From positions 1 through 64,000 of the forward strand of contig DASUHB010000011.1 of assembly GCA_036273715.1 (NCBI GenBank): a stretch of DNA of 64,000 nt, given 5' to 3'. The notes under the pieces were generated by a model, which worked only from the letters and a program-made list of their open reading frames with translations, was not told the origin of the DNA and ran no database searches. Position numbers and translations under genes: made by a program. Below are positions 1-9,175 of this stretch, piece after piece. The first letter of the stretch is position 1, and each line of letters begins with the position of its first letter. Source of the DNA: Gemmatimonadaceae bacterium (GTDB taxonomy: Bacteria; Gemmatimonadota; Gemmatimonadetes; Gemmatimonadales; Gemmatimonadaceae).

Positions 1-2
1 AG

Positions 3-206
3 GCGGAGGCCGCGAAGCTCTTTCACGTCACCCAGCCGCGGATCTCTGACCTCACGCGGGGCAAAATCGAGCGGTTCAGCATCGATACTCTGGTCGAAAT
101 GCTCGCCCGGACAGGCGTCGACGTGCGAACTGGCCAACTACCATCAGTTAGGCGAAGAGAGCTCGTCCAGGTACACTTCCAAGGCCGCGAATTGTACCTG
201 TGGTAG
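3..206 (+). CDS. XRE/HigA-like antitoxin, C-terminal part (5' end outside window)
   Basis: The frame is open from the window edge to TAG at 204-206. Its first 40 or so residues read as the C-terminal half of a small helix-turn-helix antitoxin of the COG5606/HigA-like type, with a KLFHVTQPRISDL segment followed by a RGKIERFSIDTL segment, which is typical of that family. The usual protein would end shortly after the MLARTGVDV segment. Here the frame runs on about 25 residues into the 3' end of the convergent lipoprotein gene, so the tail may be a readthrough or acquired extension. The toxin partner would lie left of the window. The family call is inferred from motif resemblance. Confidence 0.6.
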   Translation, partial: AEAAKLFHVTQPRISDLTRGKIERFSIDTLVEMLARTGVDVRTGQLPSVRRRELVQVHFQGRELYLW

Positions 207-1085
207 CGCGTCGAGCGCCTGCATTGCCGCAAACACTCCATTTTCCGAGGCGTCGTCGGGGACCTTCACGTAGTAGGTGCCGATGCTGCCATCACGGCTG
301 TGCATGCCCCCGACCACTACTCCGTTCACGAACGCGATCGCGAGCTGCCGCTCCGCGAGTGTCGCCGTTGGCCGAAACACCACAATGACGATCCGCTTCG
401 CGAAATGGCCTGGTGAGCTATCAGTGGGAGGGGCGATGTTCGTGTCGGCGCGGACCCACGACGGCACGGTATCGGGCGGCAGCAAGGCAACACTCTGCTC
501 GGCGGGGAAATCCGTCGTCACGAGGATGTCGAGACTCACGGTAGCCACCGTATTCGGCACGCGGAGCTCCCACCGCTTTGCGGTGCTGTGCGCGCCGGAC
601 GCCACGATCTGGTCGTAGGCGAAGCAGGGTTGATTCGGCGCGGTGACATGAGCCACGCCATCGGCGTTGATCACGCTGACGGCTCCTGTGCCCTGCGTTG
701 CACGGATCGCGGTCACCAAAATATCCGAGCCTGTTACGCTCGTGCCGTCGAGCGTGCCGATCGCTTGTCCTAACGAGTTGTGCAGGGATGCGTCGAACGA
801 CCACACCTGCCTGACGCTATCCTGCACAAGGTTGGTCGCCAGGAACTCCCCATACCGACCCGCCGGCGAGCGCGCCACGTGTGTGCTGTCATCCGTTCGA
901 GGGGCAGGAGCGGCGGGCACACACGATATCGCGCTCGCTCTCCGTGAGAGCGTGCAGGTTGCGGTCAGCAAAACCGGGCGTGCTCCGACCGCGCGCATGG
1001 CCATCGGTCTCGCCACCGGAGCAGGAACCGGGTCAACGCGATGGCAAGCGAACATGCTCAGGAGACAGGCGAGCATTGCGAGCAT
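144..1085 (-). CDS. Secreted lipoprotein with subtilase-propeptide-like C-terminus
   Basis: The chosen start is the ATG at 1085, which opens a hydrophobic leader (MLAMLACLLSMFAC) ending at a Cys. This gives a 313-residue protein with a lipoprotein-like signal, although the lipobox is weak. A longer frame to 1244 would run through the neighbouring module and is not used. The middle has no fold I recognise. The last 70 or so residues, from VVFRPTATLAERQ through GTYYVKVPDD to ALPQVQFAALE, resemble the inhibitor-like propeptide of subtilisin-type proteases (fervidolysin-like prodomain). No protease domain follows, so the protein may be a free-standing inhibitor or binding module. Its 3' end overlaps the convergent XRE frame. 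Function is unknown. Confidence 0.6.
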   Translation of the reverse strand: MLAMLACLLSMFACHRVDPVPAPVARPMAMRAVGARPVLLTATCTLSRRASAISCVPAAPAPRTDDSTHVARSPAGRYGEFLATNLVQDSVRQVWSFDASLHNSLGQAIGTLDGTSVTGSDILVTAIRATQGTGAVSVINADGVAHVTAPNQPCFAYDQIVASGAHSTAKRWELRVPNTVATVSLDILVTTDFPAEQSVALLPPDTVPSWVRADTNIAPPTDSSPGHFAKRIVIVVFRPTATLAERQLAIAFVNGVVVGGMHSRDGSIGTYYVKVPDDASENGVFAAMQALDALPQVQFAALEVYLDELSSPN

Positions 1086-1122
1086 GGTGTCCCTACCAAA
1101 CCATTGGTTGCACAGATGGAGA

Positions 1123-1320
1123 TCAGGTGCCTGCATCGAGGAACGCGCGTCGCACGCGCGCGTCGACGGCCTGACTATCGAGCTCGGGATGCTGGCGCGC
1201 AATCCACGCCGCCTTGAGCTGCCATGCCGTACGTCGCAACGCATCGCTCGCGAGCAGCTTACGTTCTGGGCTCATCTCCTTGAGTAACCGGTCCTGCATT
1301 TCGAGCACGGTGTGGGGCAT
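1123..1320 (-). CDS. Small helical protein of a nucleotidyltransferase-linked TA-like module, copy 1
   Basis: A 65-residue protein, about 85% identical by eye to the one at 16705-16902. They share LLKEMSPERKLL, ALRR, AWQLKAAW and ARQHPELD segments. The start at 1320 matches the paralogue, although the frame continues upstream to 1374. Small proteins with the core AWxLKAAWxxxxHPEL are usually encoded directly upstream of an AbiEii-like nucleotidyltransferase. Here the partner is gone: only about a dozen codons of its start (MQAPDL, from 1136) remain before the lipoprotein gene. It is therefore an orphan half of a TA-like or defence-like module. The pairing comes from family knowledge and the second copy in this window. 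Confidence 0.65.
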   Translation of the reverse strand: MPHTVLEMQDRLLKEMSPERKLLASDALRRTAWQLKAAWIARQHPELDSQAVDARVRRAFLDAGT

Positions 1321-1882
1321 TGCCGCTTTGGCCTCTCGTTCGCGCCACAATGTCTCTCGCCTTGACGGACGCATACGATCAAAGTACTACCGCAAGTGCA
1401 CGCGGGCGAAGCTCCCGGTAGATTGATGCGTCATGCAGTCAGCGGCCTGTTCCTGCTCGCGACCTGTTAGGACTCGGCTGCACGCAGGCGCACCAACACG
1501 AATTCGACCAGCGCCCCGAAAGGCACTTCCACTTCGTGAGCAAGACGTGCGTTGCGACGGCTCGCTGGGTTGGACGAGCTGGCAGCCCGCCGAGCGAGCA
1601 CGATGTCATGAATGGCCAGAGCGAACGGATCGTCAAGAAGCCCGGGAGAACACCATCTCTTTCCCGGTGTGCCATTCGTACGCATTCGCGTACGCGCAGG
1701 GACCCGCGAAGTCGGACTTCCCAACTTGACGTAATCGGGCCGGCCCACACCTGGGCCAGGACTCAGACCACCTTGCCGCAGGGCGAGAGACCGCCGTACA
1801 CTGGAGAAGTGCGCTGGCGAGGGAGTCGGACTGCTTGACGATGGCGGCATAGAACACGGGACAGAGGCGACAGGAGAACCTG
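1321..1882. other. 562-base stretch without a convincing gene
   Basis: The first 75 or so bases (1321-1400) are the upstream leader of the minus-strand gene at 1123-1320. They share CGTTCGCGCC and a TACTACCG(C/T)AAG block with the leader of the paralogue near 16.9 kb. The rest has overlapping frames on both strands with no family resemblance. A minus-strand frame at 1467-1850 contains a stretch that could be a relic, but I cannot identify it. Confidence 0.5.
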
Positions 1883-2107
1883 ATGCAAACGAACCAACTT
1901 CCTATCCACAGCGACCCGGATATCCTGGGGGGCACGCCCGTCTTCGTCGGCACGCGCGTGCCGGTGCAAACGCTGCTGGACTACTTGGAGGCCGGCGACC
2001 CGCTCGACGAGTTCCTACAGGACTTTCCGAGTGTGTCGCGCGAACAGGCCGTTGCAGTTCTCGAGCTCGCGAAGGAGATGCTCCTCGCGCGCGCTGCGGC
2101 GGCGTGA
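1883..2107 (+). CDS. DUF433 family antitoxin
   Basis: A 74-residue protein with the DUF433 signature: DPDILGGTPVFVGTRVPV, then LLDYLEAGDPLDEFL and a C-terminal EQAVAVLELAKE helix. DUF433 proteins are small DNA-binding antitoxins paired with DUF5615 PIN-like toxins. AGGAGA lies 6 bases before the ATG. The stop overlaps the GTG start of the toxin (GTGA), so the pair is translationally coupled. A second DUF433 gene at 10536 is about 70% identical by eye. This is the only complete, undamaged pair of this family in the window. Confidence 0.9.
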   Translation: MQTNQLPIHSDPDILGGTPVFVGTRVPVQTLLDYLEAGDPLDEFLQDFPSVSREQAVAVLELAKEMLLARAAAA

Positions 2108-2442
2108 CCTCACCGCCACGCCGCGTTCTCCTCGACGAGTGCGTGCCCCGACGGTTCGAGAGGGATCTCCACGGACTCGATGTCTCGCACGTAGTGAGCG
2201 AAGGATGGGCGGGCCGGCGCAACGGTGATCTCCTGCGTCTGATGCGCGAACGCGGCTTCGCAACACTCGTCACCGTTGATCGGAATCTCGCGTTCCAGCA
2301 GAACGTCGCTGCCACCGGGCTGGCCGTGGTCGTCGTACACGCCCGATCGAATCGCGTGGAGGACCTACGCCGGCTCGCGCCTGTCATCCTCGCAGCAATT
2401 GCCCGCACACCCGCCGGGCACGTGACGCGCGTTAGCGCCTAA
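2104..2442 (+). CDS. DUF5615 PIN-like toxin
   Basis: A 112-residue protein that starts at a GTG overlapping the antitoxin stop by 4 bases. It begins RRVLLDECVPRRFERDL and later has TLVTVDRNLAFQQN, the two acidic segments (LLDE and TxDRN) of the PIN-like DUF5615 fold. These proteins are predicted RNases acting as the toxin of DUF433/DUF5615 modules. Length is normal and no catalytic acid appears lost. The stop falls in a GCGCCTAACCG copy of the dispersed 7-mer. RNase activity is inferred from the family. Confidence 0.85.
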   Translation: MTSPPRRVLLDECVPRRFERDLHGLDVSHVVSEGWAGRRNGDLLRLMRERGFATLVTVDRNLAFQQNVAATGLAVVVVHARSNRVEDLRRLAPVILAAIARTPAGHVTRVSA

Positions 2443-2486
2443 CCGCTCGACGCCGGGCGCGTGATGTCGAATGTCGAGAGGTAGTC

Positions 2487-2632
2487 ATGCCGAGAGGTCG
2501 GCGATATGACAACGCATTCGAGGCCGTCGGCTTCGATCATGTCGAAGCGGAGCATCTTCGTATCCGCGCCGATCTGATGCTCGAGGCGTCGACGTGACAG
2601 TGAAAGTTCGCCGCGGCAAGCATGCCGCCTGA
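2487..2632 (+). pseudogene. Relic of an XRE/HigA-like antitoxin (internal deletion)
   Basis: From ATG 2487 the frame reads MPRGRRYDNAFEAVGFD then LRIRADLMLEAST and stops at 2597. This matches the N-terminus of small HTH antitoxins of the COG5606 type (xFExxGFDxxEAxxLRxRADLM). From 2594, in another frame, VTVKVRRGKHAA then a stop resembles the usual C-terminal tail of the same family. The helix-turn-helix between them is missing. It is therefore an internally deleted antitoxin, of the same family as the fragment at the window's left edge. No toxin gene is visible beside it. Confidence 0.55.
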
Positions 2633-2676
2633 CACCGGGCGTATCATGCATCACACGCAGGCCCTTTCAGCATCGC

Positions 2677-3135
2677 GTGGTGGTGCGATACACAGGCAAC
2701 GTCACCCTTCCCGTACGCCGCGTGGCACACGACACTCGATCGCTCTCTGACACGCTTGCCGACCGACGGATCAGCCACGTCGACGCTATCCCATCCGGCG
2801 GCATCGCCATTCACTTCATCGATGGAACGCGCCTAACGGTTAGCCCCGAGCCCGCGGGTTTCACGGTTAGGTTTCACGAGGCGGCGCGCCGCCCACGGGG
2901 GGCCGGCGATCCGTCGGTACGGCAGCGCCAATATCTCGAGTTCATCGTGCGCTACCTCGTGCGGTTCGGAATCGCGCCCGCGGAAAGCGACATTCAGGCC
3001 TACTTCCGGGTATCGGCTCCCTCGGTGCACGAGATGATCAAGACCTTGGAGCGTCGCGGTTTCATCGCTCGCGGCCGCGATTTCAACGGCCAGGCACTCC
3101 CGCGCTCGATTCGCGTTCTGATCGATCTCACGTAG
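2677..3135 (+). CDS. LexA-N-like winged-helix DNA-binding protein
   Basis: A 152-residue protein read from GTG 2677; the true start is uncertain because a run of GTG codons is present. The last 70 or so residues (RQRQYLEFIVRYL, then APAESDIQAYFRVSAPSVHEMIKTLERRGFI) form a winged helix like the LexA N-terminal DNA-binding domain. The LexA peptidase domain is absent. The N-terminal 75 residues, with a SHVDAIPSGGIAIHFIDG segment, are unassigned. Two copies of the dispersed 7-mer or a close variant lie in the middle (2831, 2866). It is probably a small local regulator; its target is unknown. Confidence 0.65.
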   Translation: MVVRYTGNVTLPVRRVAHDTRSLSDTLADRRISHVDAIPSGGIAIHFIDGTRLTVSPEPAGFTVRFHEAARRPRGAGDPSVRQRQYLEFIVRYLVRFGIAPAESDIQAYFRVSAPSVHEMIKTLERRGFIARGRDFNGQALPRSIRVLIDLT

Positions 3136-3186
3136 CATCACCGCGCATGCGTGCTCCCTCGACGCGGAACCAATGACATCGTGCCC

Positions 3187-3410
3187 GTGGCGGTCATTAC
3201 CCGTCTCGGCCGGATTTCAAACCCGGCGCCCAATTCGTCGTGCTCGGCGACCGAGACGTAGTGATCCTCAAGGTCCTACAGCAGCCGGACAAGCGAGAGT
3301 TCGCCATGCTCGTCGAGCAGGCTCGCCTTGCGGCTAAACAAAGCGGTATGCGGCGCGGGGACGTCGCACGAGCCGTCGCGAGCAGCCGCCGCGCGCGTGG
3401 TCGCAAGTAA
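3187..3410 (+). pseudogene. AbrB/MazE-like antitoxin, frameshifted N-terminus
   Basis: The frame ending at TAA 3408-3410 reads FKPGAQFVVLGDRDVVILK and ends with MRRGDVARAVASSRRARGRK. This is the C-terminal two thirds of an AbrB-fold antitoxin of the type that precedes COG1569 PIN toxins. Upstream, a GTG at 3187 gives VAVITRLGR, an AbrB-like beginning, but in a different frame, and the VTIP-type strand between them is missing. A small deletion therefore separates start and body. The toxin follows 17 bases later. Confidence 0.6.
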
Positions 3411-3427
3411 GACAGCCTCGACCGCCG

Positions 3428-3889
3428 GTGATTGCACCATCTTCGTGGCCCGCGCCTCTCCCCGTCATCTTCGACACGAACGTGCTCCTGTCGGGAATCT
3501 TCTTCGGTGGCGTGCCTGGACGCCTGCTCACCGCTTGGCAGGAAAGCCGGATGCAACTTGTGCTCTCGCCTGACATTCTCGCGGAGGACTACGAGGCCGC
3601 CGCAGTTCTCTCGACCCGCTACCCGGCGATCACCGGCCTCGATGCAATACTGGCGCTCGTGACGCAAACGGCAACCGTTGTCGATGCGCCCGCTCTTTCC
3701 TATGGTGTCTCGGCCGATCCGGAAGACGACAAGTTCCTGGCATGTGCGATTGCCGCACGTGTACCAACGATTGTGTCAGGTGATAAGCACTTGCTCCGCC
3801 TAAACGGCTGGGCCGGTCTCGCGATCGTCACACCACGCCAATTGCTGGAACGTTACCTCGAAACCCCCAAGCGGGAGGGTGACGGATAG
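3428..3889 (+). CDS. PIN-domain toxin (COG1569 / TIGR00305 type)
   Basis: A 153-residue protein. VIFDTNVLLSGIFFGG carries the first PIN acidic residue and the Asn. An E at the DILAEDYE segment, ADPEDDKFLACA and ivSGDKHLL supply the further conserved acids. Members are predicted Mg-dependent RNases. The GTG at 3428 is used, but homologues usually start nearer PVIFDTN, so a few N-terminal residues may be spurious. Its antitoxin upstream looks broken, which would leave an apparently complete toxin without its usual neutraliser. Either the shortened antitoxin is still made or the toxin is not active. Confidence 0.8.
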   Translation: MIAPSSWPAPLPVIFDTNVLLSGIFFGGVPGRLLTAWQESRMQLVLSPDILAEDYEAAAVLSTRYPAITGLDAILALVTQTATVVDAPALSYGVSADPEDDKFLACAIAARVPTIVSGDKHLLRLNGWAGLAIVTPRQLLERYLETPKREGDG

Positions 3890-3924
3890 TACCCACTCGT
3901 GCGGCTTACATTCGATCGATCACG

Positions 3925-4010
3925 GTGTTCACCACCAAGGCGTTGGTAAGGCCGCTCCGCCTGTCGCTCGCGCCACAGTCTCTCGACCCTCAGAGACTCA
4001 CACGTGAGAG
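3925..4010. promoter_or_regulatory. Orphan copy of a TA-module leader with a perfect 7-bp inverted repeat
   Basis: AGTCTCT (3977-3983) and AGAGACT (3992-3998) form a perfect inverted repeat with an 8-base spacer. It is preceded by CGCTCGCGCCAC. The same arrangement (CGCGCCGC, then GTCTCTC-GCTCTT-GAGAGAC) lies upstream of the small gene at 16705-16902, and a decayed version lies near 1350. No gene of that family follows here, so this is a leftover leader. Its likely role is an operator for module autoregulation, which is an inference. Confidence 0.5.
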
Positions 4011-4130
4011 GTGTGCCCAACACCCATACGGCCTAATACGCGCGCCGGGCCAACCCACCCCGCCTGCAACATGTCGGCGGCCCCTTTCCGCTCTTGCGCA
4101 CCGCTGGAGCACGCGCGCAAGCTGCATAAT

Positions 4131-4556
4131 ATGCGTGACGATCGCCCGCCCTTCCTCGACTCGCTGTTGGACGAACTCAAGACCCACCGACCGTACGTGT
4201 CCATGGCGCACGCGCAGCGCGTCGCCGATCGCCTTACGCGCGCCTATAACGACCGCCCCCAGGCAGACCTTGGCGGCCTCTCGCCTAACCAAATGCGCGA
4301 GCTCCTCGACGCGGATTGGAGCGCGCCCAACAGCGCGCTCATGCTCGACGACACGCTGTCGGTCGACGACGTGGCCCAGGCACCGATGGTTACCGACGCG
4401 CGCTTCATCCTCGACTATGTCGCCACCCATGGGCCGCTCCGGACGAGAGCCACCGTTACTGCGGTGCGCCTGACCGTCATTCACGGGAAGGCAGTCGTCG
4501 CTTACCTCGCACAAAAGCTACCGCGACATTGGCTGCCGGCCGCATGTCACTTCTGA
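4131..4556 (+). CDS. Hypothetical protein with a RPQxxLGGLSPxQ motif, shortened
   Basis: ATG 4131 gives 141 residues. The segment ADRLTRAYNDRPQADLGGLSPNQMRELLDADW resembles the start of a family of hypothetical proteins in which ARPQxxLGGLSPEQ is followed by LxxxLPxxxLADxxxxxNARxxL. The counterpart here is LSVDDVAQAPMVTDARFIL. In that family the protein continues well beyond this length. Here the frame leaves the pattern after THGPLRTRATVTA and ends 30 residues later, suggesting a truncated copy. Longer upstream frames lack support. I know no function for the family. Confidence 0.5.
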   Translation: MRDDRPPFLDSLLDELKTHRPYVSMAHAQRVADRLTRAYNDRPQADLGGLSPNQMRELLDADWSAPNSALMLDDTLSVDDVAQAPMVTDARFILDYVATHGPLRTRATVTAVRLTVIHGKAVVAYLAQKLPRHWLPAACHF

Positions 4557-4728
4557 CCTGACCGCGTGAGCCTTGATGCCGCATAGGCGAAGCGCGTGAT
4601 GCGAATTCCGACCTGGCATCGTCGACTCGCTGTCAGATGACAGTGATAGGTTCACCATTGCAAGAGGCCGTGGCACGCTGCCGTTCCATCGGCACGACAT
4701 TGCTGTCGGCGCCAACGAGAGTGACCCA

Positions 4729-4974
4729 ATGACTGACGCCGCGTCGAGTACGAGACATGGACCTCCAGAGATCGGCGACGATGTTGAGCTCGCCGACGCT
4801 CTCTCAGCTGGCGACATCGTGTACGTCGACCGAGTTGGACCCTCACGCGTGTTGGTTCATGCCGTGACGAAGGAAGTTCTCCAGGCGTTTAGCGGCCCGC
4901 TCTTCATACTCGAGTTAGGCAACTGTCCGAGCTCGGCCCGCTTCCGTCCCGTGAGCCGTGACGACCTGGAATAG
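4729..4974 (+). CDS. Small hypothetical protein
   Basis: An 81-residue frame starting at an ATG after GAGAGTGACCCA. The composition is acidic and plausible for a folded protein (VELADALSAGDIVYVDRVG, GPLFILELGNC). I do not recognise a family. It sits 60 bases upstream of the nuclease-like gene at 5034 in the same direction and may be co-transcribed with it. The stretch before it (4557-4728) contains no gene I can support. Confidence 0.4.
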   Translation: MTDAASSTRHGPPEIGDDVELADALSAGDIVYVDRVGPSRVLVHAVTKEVLQAFSGPLFILELGNCPSSARFRPVSRDDLE

Positions 4975-5033
4975 GAAAGTCGTCAGTCACGTAAGGCAAG
5001 TGCACACCTCACCAATCATTCCAGGCAACAGCC

Positions 5034-5711
5034 ATGAGCGCCAGCGACATCGCGGCGTGCTATCTCGAAGCATGGACCTCAGCAGCCGAACGGTTCTCGT
5101 CGGCATTCAGCGACTTGCAAAAGGCCGCGATCAATATCCCCGATGGCGAAGTCCACGACGTATTGGCCTGCGCTTATTGGGCGTCGTGGGAGTATCTACG
5201 AAGGATTTGCAAAAGCAGCCGAACGGATCTGCGAAAGACGTGCAGAATTCACGGACCGGCCGAAGATGAACCGAGCGCTGGATCAGCCACGGGGTTCTTT
5301 TTCGAGCACCTCGTCCCGGCGCTTGTGCTCCCGCGCATTCTGAGCGCCACGGGTGCCATTGAAGTGGAGTTCAACAGATGCGGCCATCGAAGGGGCGAGA
5401 CGATTCCACGCCGCCCGGACATCTACCTCAGGGGTCCAACAGGACGCGAAGTAGTGTTGGAACTCAAGCAGTCAGTGAGGCGCCCCACGTATCACAACCT
5501 ACAAGACATTCGCGCAAGACACAAAAAAGTCGGGATCTGCTATCTCGTCATCGGCGGTCACCTTTGTCTCGGTAGAGACGCGCTTAACCAGCTGCGGGAA
5601 GAGAAATGGGCCGCATTCGTCGACGCCAAGGATAAGGCGACGCTCGTCGGCTTGCCAACCGTGGACGACCACATTCGGACCGCCGTACAGCAGCTTCGAG
5701 GAGAGCCCTGA
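5034..5711 (+). CDS. Predicted PD-(D/E)XK nuclease, restriction-endonuclease-like
   Basis: A 225-residue protein. RRPDIYLRGPTGREVVLELK carries the PD ... (E)xK pattern: PD, about 14 residues, then ELK on the next strand. A GFFFEHLVPALVLPRI helix precedes it. This is the arrangement of the restriction-endonuclease-like fold. The N-terminal 90 residues (helical, with YWASWEYLRRICKSS) are unassigned. No methyltransferase is nearby, so if it is a restriction-type enzyme it is solitary; it could also be part of a small defence pair with the unknown protein at 4729. Base composition looks less GC-rich than the flanks, suggesting transfer. The nuclease call rests on motif spacing only. Confidence 0.55.
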   Translation: MSASDIAACYLEAWTSAAERFSSAFSDLQKAAINIPDGEVHDVLACAYWASWEYLRRICKSSRTDLRKTCRIHGPAEDEPSAGSATGFFFEHLVPALVLPRILSATGAIEVEFNRCGHRRGETIPRRPDIYLRGPTGREVVLELKQSVRRPTYHNLQDIRARHKKVGICYLVIGGHLCLGRDALNQLREEKWAAFVDAKDKATLVGLPTVDDHIRTAVQQLRGEP

Positions 5712-5947
5712 ATCAGCGAGCGCGTATGCGATGGCGTTAGGCCGCAACCCGCCTACAAGCGAAGCCAGGTTCGACAGCCACTAGCCTGCGTGATCGCCGG
5801 CTCGGTGGAGAGTCGCTCGAAGGCGTGCGTGTCGCCTTGAATGATGCCATCGAAAATCACAGCAGGCTGCTTCCAACAAAGCAATGGACCGCTCCGCGCC
5901 GGCGACATAGCGCAACAGCCCTGCGACTATGCAGCGTCGCTCCAGCG

Positions 5948-6925
<978 letters not shown>

Positions 6926-7115
6926 CGCGATGTGTCTCCGTTTGCAGAATGGTTTGTGCATTTCCGACCAGACGTTCATTTGCTCATTTCTGCTTTAGTG
7001 CGACGAACGGATGGTAGCGCTGTCCAGGCGGTGCGTCCCTGCCTGATCAAGGAGAACTCTTGCCTATTGCTCCACGTCTCTGGAGGAACGTTCCGCGGGG
7101 CGCTACCGTACAGAC

Positions 7116-8105
7116 ATGGCGAATAACGTGTCTACTCATCGGAAACGCGCAGCTACTCAATTCCATCGCAGTCGATCCGCATCGGCCGAACGCGAGGAGA
7201 CTGAGGTAGTTGCCGAAGCTCTACGGCGCGAGCTTGCGAAGGTGCTCGAGCGCCGGACGAATTCCGAAGGGCGGAACGAGACCGCGATCAGGGAGTTGAA
7301 GCTGTATCGGTATTCACAACCAACCGAATCGGCGAACGTCCTCATGGAGCCGGCGGTGTACGTTGTGGTGCAAGGGCGAAAGGAAGTGACGGTGGGCAAC
7401 GAGACGTACTTCTACGACCAGTCACAGTACCTCGCGGTCTCGGTGGATCTACCTGCCGTCGGGCGTGTCTTCGAAGCGAGCCCGGGTAGGCCGTACCTAT
7501 GTATGACTCTCAGTGTGGACCCGCGGGACCTCGCGGCACTGATCGTGGAAACGGGACGGCAGGCACCGCGAGACGATCACGACGGACGAGGCCTCTACGT
7601 GAGCGCGCTACGGGCTCCGCTGCTCGACGGGTTCCTTCGCCTGGTGCGGCTGCTCGATGCGCCGCAAGATCTCCCGGTGCTGGCACCGCTCATTCTGCGA
7701 GAGCTCCACTACAGACTTCTCCAGAGCGAACAGTTTGGACGCTTGGCTCAGATGGCGATCGGTGATGGGCGACTGCGCCGGGTGTCTGGGGCGATTGCGT
7801 GGATCAAGGAACACTTCTCGGAACCGCTCCGGATCGACGCACTCGCGAAGCGAGTCAACATGAGCCCGTCGGCACTCCATCACTACTTCAAGTCGGTTTG
7901 CGCAATGAGTCCGGTTCAATACCAGAAGCATCTGCGCCTGCAGGAGGCTCGTCGTCTCCTTCTTTCCGAAGCTACGAGTGCGGAAGCCGTTGCCTATGAG
8001 GTGGGTTACGCGAGCGCGTCGCAGTTCAATCGGGAGTACGTCCGGCTATTTGGTCAGCCGCCGCGTCGGGACGCCGAGCGTTTGCGCGCGGCAGCCTCTC
8101 GGTAA
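7116..8105 (+). CDS. AraC-family transcriptional regulator (AraC_N type)
   Basis: A 329-residue protein. The N-terminal half (LMEPAVYVVVQGRKEVTVG, then YLAVSVDLPAVGRV) is the AraC_N (PF06719) effector domain. The C-terminal 100 residues hold two helix-turn-helix motifs (RIDALAKRVNMSPSALHHYFK and AYEVGYASASQFNREY). It is divergent from the aldo/keto reductase, so it probably controls that gene and itself through the 6926-7115 intergenic region. The first 30 residues are basic and poorly conserved, so a later start is possible. Confidence 0.9.
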   Translation: MANNVSTHRKRAATQFHRSRSASAEREETEVVAEALRRELAKVLERRTNSEGRNETAIRELKLYRYSQPTESANVLMEPAVYVVVQGRKEVTVGNETYFYDQSQYLAVSVDLPAVGRVFEASPGRPYLCMTLSVDPRDLAALIVETGRQAPRDDHDGRGLYVSALRAPLLDGFLRLVRLLDAPQDLPVLAPLILRELHYRLLQSEQFGRLAQMAIGDGRLRRVSGAIAWIKEHFSEPLRIDALAKRVNMSPSALHHYFKSVCAMSPVQYQKHLRLQEARRLLLSEATSAEAVAYEVGYASASQFNREYVRLFGQPPRRDAERLRAAASR

Positions 8106-8207
8106 GGGTGTCGGCCATGGTGTCCGTTCACATGAGCAAGACGTTGGCGCAAGCACGTCATTGAGCGCGGCACGCCGCGGGATGTTGATGAAAGCCGATT
8201 CGGGAAG

Positions 8208-9074
8208 ATGCGTACTCTCAGTACAGTCGTGCTTGCAATCGGACTCGGAGTTGCTTCGGCTTTGCCTGTCGCCGCCCAGGTCGATTCGACGTGGGCCGAA
8301 CCTTTTCCACCGTTCCATATCGCCGGGAATCTCTACTACGTCGGCACGAAAGCCCTCGCCAGCTACCTCGTCACGACGCCTAACGGACTGATCCTGATCA
8401 ACAGCGACCTCGAGCAGAACGTCCCACAAATCAAAGCGAGCATCGAGCACCTCGGCTTCAAGTTCAGCGACGTCAAGATCCTCCTGATCAGCCACGCACA
8501 CTTTGACCACGACGCTGGAAGCGCCAGGATCAAGGCGCTCACCGGCGCCAAGTACATGGTGATGGACGCCGACGTGCCGGTCGTCGAGTCCGGCGGGAAA
8601 CTCGACTTTCAGTATGGCACCGACGCGTCATCGCTCTACCCCCCGACCACCGTCGATCGCGTCTTGCACGACAGCGACCACGTCACGCTCGGCGACGCCA
8701 CGCTCGTGGCGCATCTGACGCCCGGTCACACCAAGGGCTGCACGACGTGGACGATGACAGTCAGAGAGGGCGCGAAGACATACGACGTCGTCATCGTCGG
8801 CAGTCCGAACGTCAACCCCGGGTACAAGCTCGTCGGCAACGCGCAGTACCCGGCGATCGCACAGGATTTCGAGAAGACATTTCGTGTGCTGAAGGCGCTG
8901 CCATGCGACATCTTCCTCGGCGCGCATGGCGCGTACTTCGACATGGAGAAGAAGTACGAGAAGTTCAAAGCCGGCGACGCGACGGCGTTCGTGGACCCCG
9001 CGGGCTACAAGGCGTACGTCGCCGAACGCGAGGAGGCGTTTCGCACGGCGCTCAAGAAGCAAATGGGAAACTGA
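8208..9074 (+). CDS. Subclass B3 metallo-beta-lactamase
   Basis: A 288-residue protein with a signal peptide (VLAIGLGVASALPVAAQ), so probably periplasmic. Zinc ligands are all present: HAHFDH near residue 95 (both sites), the His of TPGHTKG near 172 and the His of GAHGAYF near 240. Overall layout, including the IAGNLYYVGTKALASYL start, fits subclass B3 beta-lactamases (L1/FEZ/THIN-B type), which hydrolyse beta-lactams. Related hydrolases exist, so actual resistance is not shown. A damaged second copy of its 3' half is at 22912-23117. A perfect 14-bp hairpin follows the gene. Confidence 0.88.
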   Translation: MRTLSTVVLAIGLGVASALPVAAQVDSTWAEPFPPFHIAGNLYYVGTKALASYLVTTPNGLILINSDLEQNVPQIKASIEHLGFKFSDVKILLISHAHFDHDAGSARIKALTGAKYMVMDADVPVVESGGKLDFQYGTDASSLYPPTTVDRVLHDSDHVTLGDATLVAHLTPGHTKGCTTWTMTVREGAKTYDVVIVGSPNVNPGYKLVGNAQYPAIAQDFEKTFRVLKALPCDIFLGAHGAYFDMEKKYEKFKAGDATAFVDPAGYKAYVAEREEAFRTALKKQMGN

Positions 9075-9139
9075 CGCCTGAACCCCAGACCTTCTTCGAT
9101 ACCTGCCATTCGGGGATCGGCGATTAGACAACGGAACAA

Positions 9140-9175
9140 AATGTCCTCTTCTGGCGTAAATCAGAAGAGGACATT
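9140..9175 (+). terminator. Perfect 14-bp hairpin downstream of the beta-lactamase
   Basis: AATGTCCTCTTCTG (9140-9153) pairs perfectly with CAGAAGAGGACATT (9162-9175) around an 8-base loop, followed by ATCTTTTCT. It sits 65 bases after the beta-lactamase stop and works as a rho-independent terminator candidate, although the U-run is short. The stem is AT-richer than usual here. Confidence 0.6.

Noticed and set aside
1375-1880. Several overlapping frames on both strands, including a minus-strand 127-codon frame
   Set aside because: None has a family resemblance, a ribosome site or a plausible composition over its length.
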